A stretch of 6,729 bases of DNA from positions 1 to 6,729 of the forward strand of contig NVTJ01000161.1 in the NCBI GenBank assembly GCA_002401545.1, in the 5' to 3' direction. This DNA is from Alphaproteobacteria bacterium (lineage in GTDB: Bacteria; Pseudomonadota; Alphaproteobacteria; Sphingomonadales; Emcibacteraceae). Shown here one piece after another: positions 5,850 through 6,729 of the stretch. The number at the start of each line of letters is the position of its first letter. The first letter of the stretch is position 1. Both the position numbers and the translations under genes were made by a program. The notes under the pieces were generated by a model. The model saw only the letters and a program-made list of their open reading frames with translations, searched no databases and was not told where the DNA came from.

Positions 5850-6444
5850 GGACGCCCATGCGGATAATCTCGGACCCTTTGATGCGATAAAGTCCGGTGA
5901 TCCGGGTGCGCCCGGTCGCCATGAACCAGCTGCGCAAAGGGGCCGGATAATCCTGGGCCATAACCTTTGAAAAATGTTCGAACCGGTCAGGGGCCAGCGG
6001 TTTTCCCGATATCGAGGGGCCGTGAAAGCCAAAGGTTGTGTTGGGCAAAATGCAGGTTTGCGGCAGGCCCAGCAGCATCGTGCAGGTCGAGTAGCAAATT
6101 CTGCCGCGGATTTCGATACGCTGCCCCGAGGCGCGCAATTGGCTAAGTTCCCGCAGGCGGTCGCTGACATATCCGCCACGGTCATTGCCGATGATATAGG
6201 CAGGCGAAAGTGCGCCAGTCGCGGCACCAGTGACCCCGGTGGTGGACATGGCGGTGGACATGGGCCTTGTTGGTGCCCCTGTTGACTGGCCCCCTGTTTG
6301 CATCTGCGCCTGCGCGGGCAAAGTGCCCGTTAAGATGACCGCAACAGCCGCCGCGATCAGAGAGCATTTGCCACCCCGCGCGATGTTTGAATTTGGTTGG
6401 TTAATACCTTTCAGCCGCAATGCGGCCTGACCCAAGAATCCCAT
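5839..6444 (-). CDS. Exported hypothetical protein with ClpP/crotonase-like motif spacing
   Basis: This 201-residue protein has an N-terminal signal sequence with an unusually long, basic n-region (residues 1-27), a hydrophobic core (28-41) and a likely signal peptidase I site after PAQA (Ala46), so it should be periplasmic or secreted. Residues 47-80 are a low-complexity Ser/Thr/Gly linker. The folded part (82-201) has IIGNDRGG (84-91), GRICYSTCTMLL (114-125) and FGFHGPS (138-144). The order Gly-Gly loop, then Ser inside a Cys-x-Ser-x-Cys loop, then a His-Gly, resembles ClpP/crotonase-fold serine hydrolases such as the predicted periplasmic COG3904 group, with Ser119 and His141 as candidate catalytic residues. 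That fold is my inference from spacing, not a confirmed family match. Four cysteines (117, 121, 131, 201) could form disulfides in the periplasm. The start at 6444 is supported by AAAGGA (6452-6457) 7 bases upstream. It converges on the fibre gene; no partner gene shares its strand nearby apart from the gene cut by the right edge, from which a terminator separates it. Confidence 0.72.
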   Translation of the reverse strand: MGFLGQAALRLKGINQPNSNIARGGKCSLIAAAVAVILTGTLPAQAQMQTGGQSTGAPTRPMSTAMSTTGVTGAATGALSPAYIIGNDRGGYVSDRLRELSQLRASGQRIEIRGRICYSTCTMLLGLPQTCILPNTTFGFHGPSISGKPLAPDRFEHFSKVMAQDYPAPLRSWFMATGRTRITGLYRIKGSEIIRMGVRAC

Positions 6445-6591
6445 GGACCCATCCTTTCAATCTCACCAGATCCGTTGAAAACGGACCCCAACCGCCCCCC
6501 ACGGGCGTGCTCTGAGATCAACACGGATGGCTTAACAAGGGCTTTAAGAGGTCTTGCGAGTTCCTTAAGATTTTAGCTCAACTGGTCATAG
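6445..6591. promoter_or_regulatory. Upstream region of exported-protein gene
   Basis: About 147 bases between the exported-protein gene and the terminator of the next minus-strand gene; the promoter must lie here if that terminator is efficient. Visible elements are the ribosome binding site AAAGGA (6452-6457, minus strand), a perfect hairpin TCCGTT-GAA-AACGGA at 6471-6485, and a minus-strand TAAAAT at 6571-6576 that could be a -10 box but lacks a good -35 partner. A GGAACTC on the minus strand near 6558-6564 lacks the matching downstream box of an extracytoplasmic sigma promoter. Confidence 0.35.
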
Positions 6592-6619
6592 AAAAAGGGC
6601 CCGCGCGTGGCGCAGGCCC
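6592..6619 (-). terminator. Rho-independent terminator of the right-edge gene
   Basis: Read on the minus strand, GGGCC-T-GCGC, loop CAC, GCGC-G-GGCCC forms a ten-pair stem (6597-6606 with 6610-6619) whose single odd pair is a stable G-U wobble, followed at once by TTTTT (6592-6596). On the plus strand the same position is a C-A mismatch and there is no T-tract, so the element works for minus-strand transcription. It lies 28 bases past the stop of the gene at 6648. Confidence 0.85.
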
Positions 6620-6647
6620 CTATCAAAAGAACAGAATGGGAATTCGA

Positions 6648-6729
6648 TTAGTTGGTGCCGGTCGTGCTGGTCGTGGTGGTAGAGGTCGAATCGCCAGAGG
6701 TCGCCAGACCAACCACGCCGACGACCGCC
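6648..6729 (-). CDS. C-terminus of a small Ser/Thr-tailed protein (5' part beyond window)
   Basis: The last 26 codons are visible, ending in TAA at 6648-6650. The peptide is a short hydrophobic stretch (AVVGVVGLATSG) followed by a Ser/Thr-rich tail (DSTSTTTTSTTGTN). Such a Gly/Val/Ala segment with a terminal Thr/Ser run is seen in small exported proteins of Rhodobacteraceae and in YjbE-like proteins linked to exopolysaccharide, but the piece is too short to assign a family. The reading is supported by the well-formed minus-strand terminator directly downstream. Confidence 0.65.
   Translation of the reverse strand, partial: AVVGVVGLATSGDSTSTTTTSTTGTN

Noticed and set aside
5706..6227. Alternative minus-strand frame of 173 residues overlapping the exported-protein gene
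   Set aside because: It lacks the signal peptide and motif structure of the overlapping frame, has no ribosome binding site and runs into the fibre gene.
6540..6570. Extracytoplasmic-sigma-type promoter from minus-strand GGAACTC
   Set aside because: No CGTT or TCAAA-like box occurs at 16-17 bases downstream, so the -35 half alone is not evidence.

Overview
The window looks like chromosome or plasmid accessory DNA from an alphaproteobacterium, most likely a marine Rhodobacteraceae (Roseobacter-type) organism. This is inferred from the high GC content, the MerR type, two RTX proteins with serralysin-like C-termini, a DUF2793 phage-fibre protein (a family I associate with Rhodobacterales) and a small exported protein ending in a Ser/Thr-rich tail. 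No sequence search was possible, so the taxonomy is an inference.

Layout from left to right: (1) positions 1-215 hold the 3' end of a MerR-family metal-type regulator, plus strand. (2) Positions 216-573 hold no intact gene, but an open minus-strand stretch at 263-454 reads as the C-terminal part of a ParE/RelE toxin without a start codon. (3) Positions 574-1743, plus strand, encode a 389-residue RTX protein: an N-terminal domain I do not recognise, sixteen uninterrupted calcium-binding nonapeptides and a type I secretion-like C-terminus. (4) Positions 1821-3905, minus strand, encode a 694-residue RTX protein: a probable seven-bladed beta-propeller followed by two successive RTX plus M10_C-like modules. 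The two RTX genes converge on a G-rich hairpin terminator. (5) Positions 3906-4174 form a divergent intergenic region with a perfect inverted repeat. (6) Positions 4175-5755, plus strand, encode a 526-residue phage-type fibre protein: a DUF2793 head, fibre repeats and a Peptidase_G2-like self-cleaving chaperone tail. (7) Positions 5839-6444, minus strand, encode a 201-residue exported protein with ClpP/crotonase-like motif spacing. (8) A minus-strand terminator at 6592-6619 ends a gene cut by the right edge of the window, of which only the last 26 codons are visible.

The theme is secreted or surface-exposed proteins. Both RTX proteins end in the same D-F-L-F signature, lack a Sec signal, and have no or one cysteine, which fits export by a shared type I secretion system encoded elsewhere. 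The fibre protein is the only phage-like gene visible and stands apart from any tail-module genes. No complete mobile element, tRNA, rRNA or CRISPR array is visible. The points most worth a second look are the fibre protein in a non-phage setting, the propeller protein with duplicated secretion-type modules, the unrecognised N-terminal domain of the first RTX protein, and the overlooked toxin remnant.
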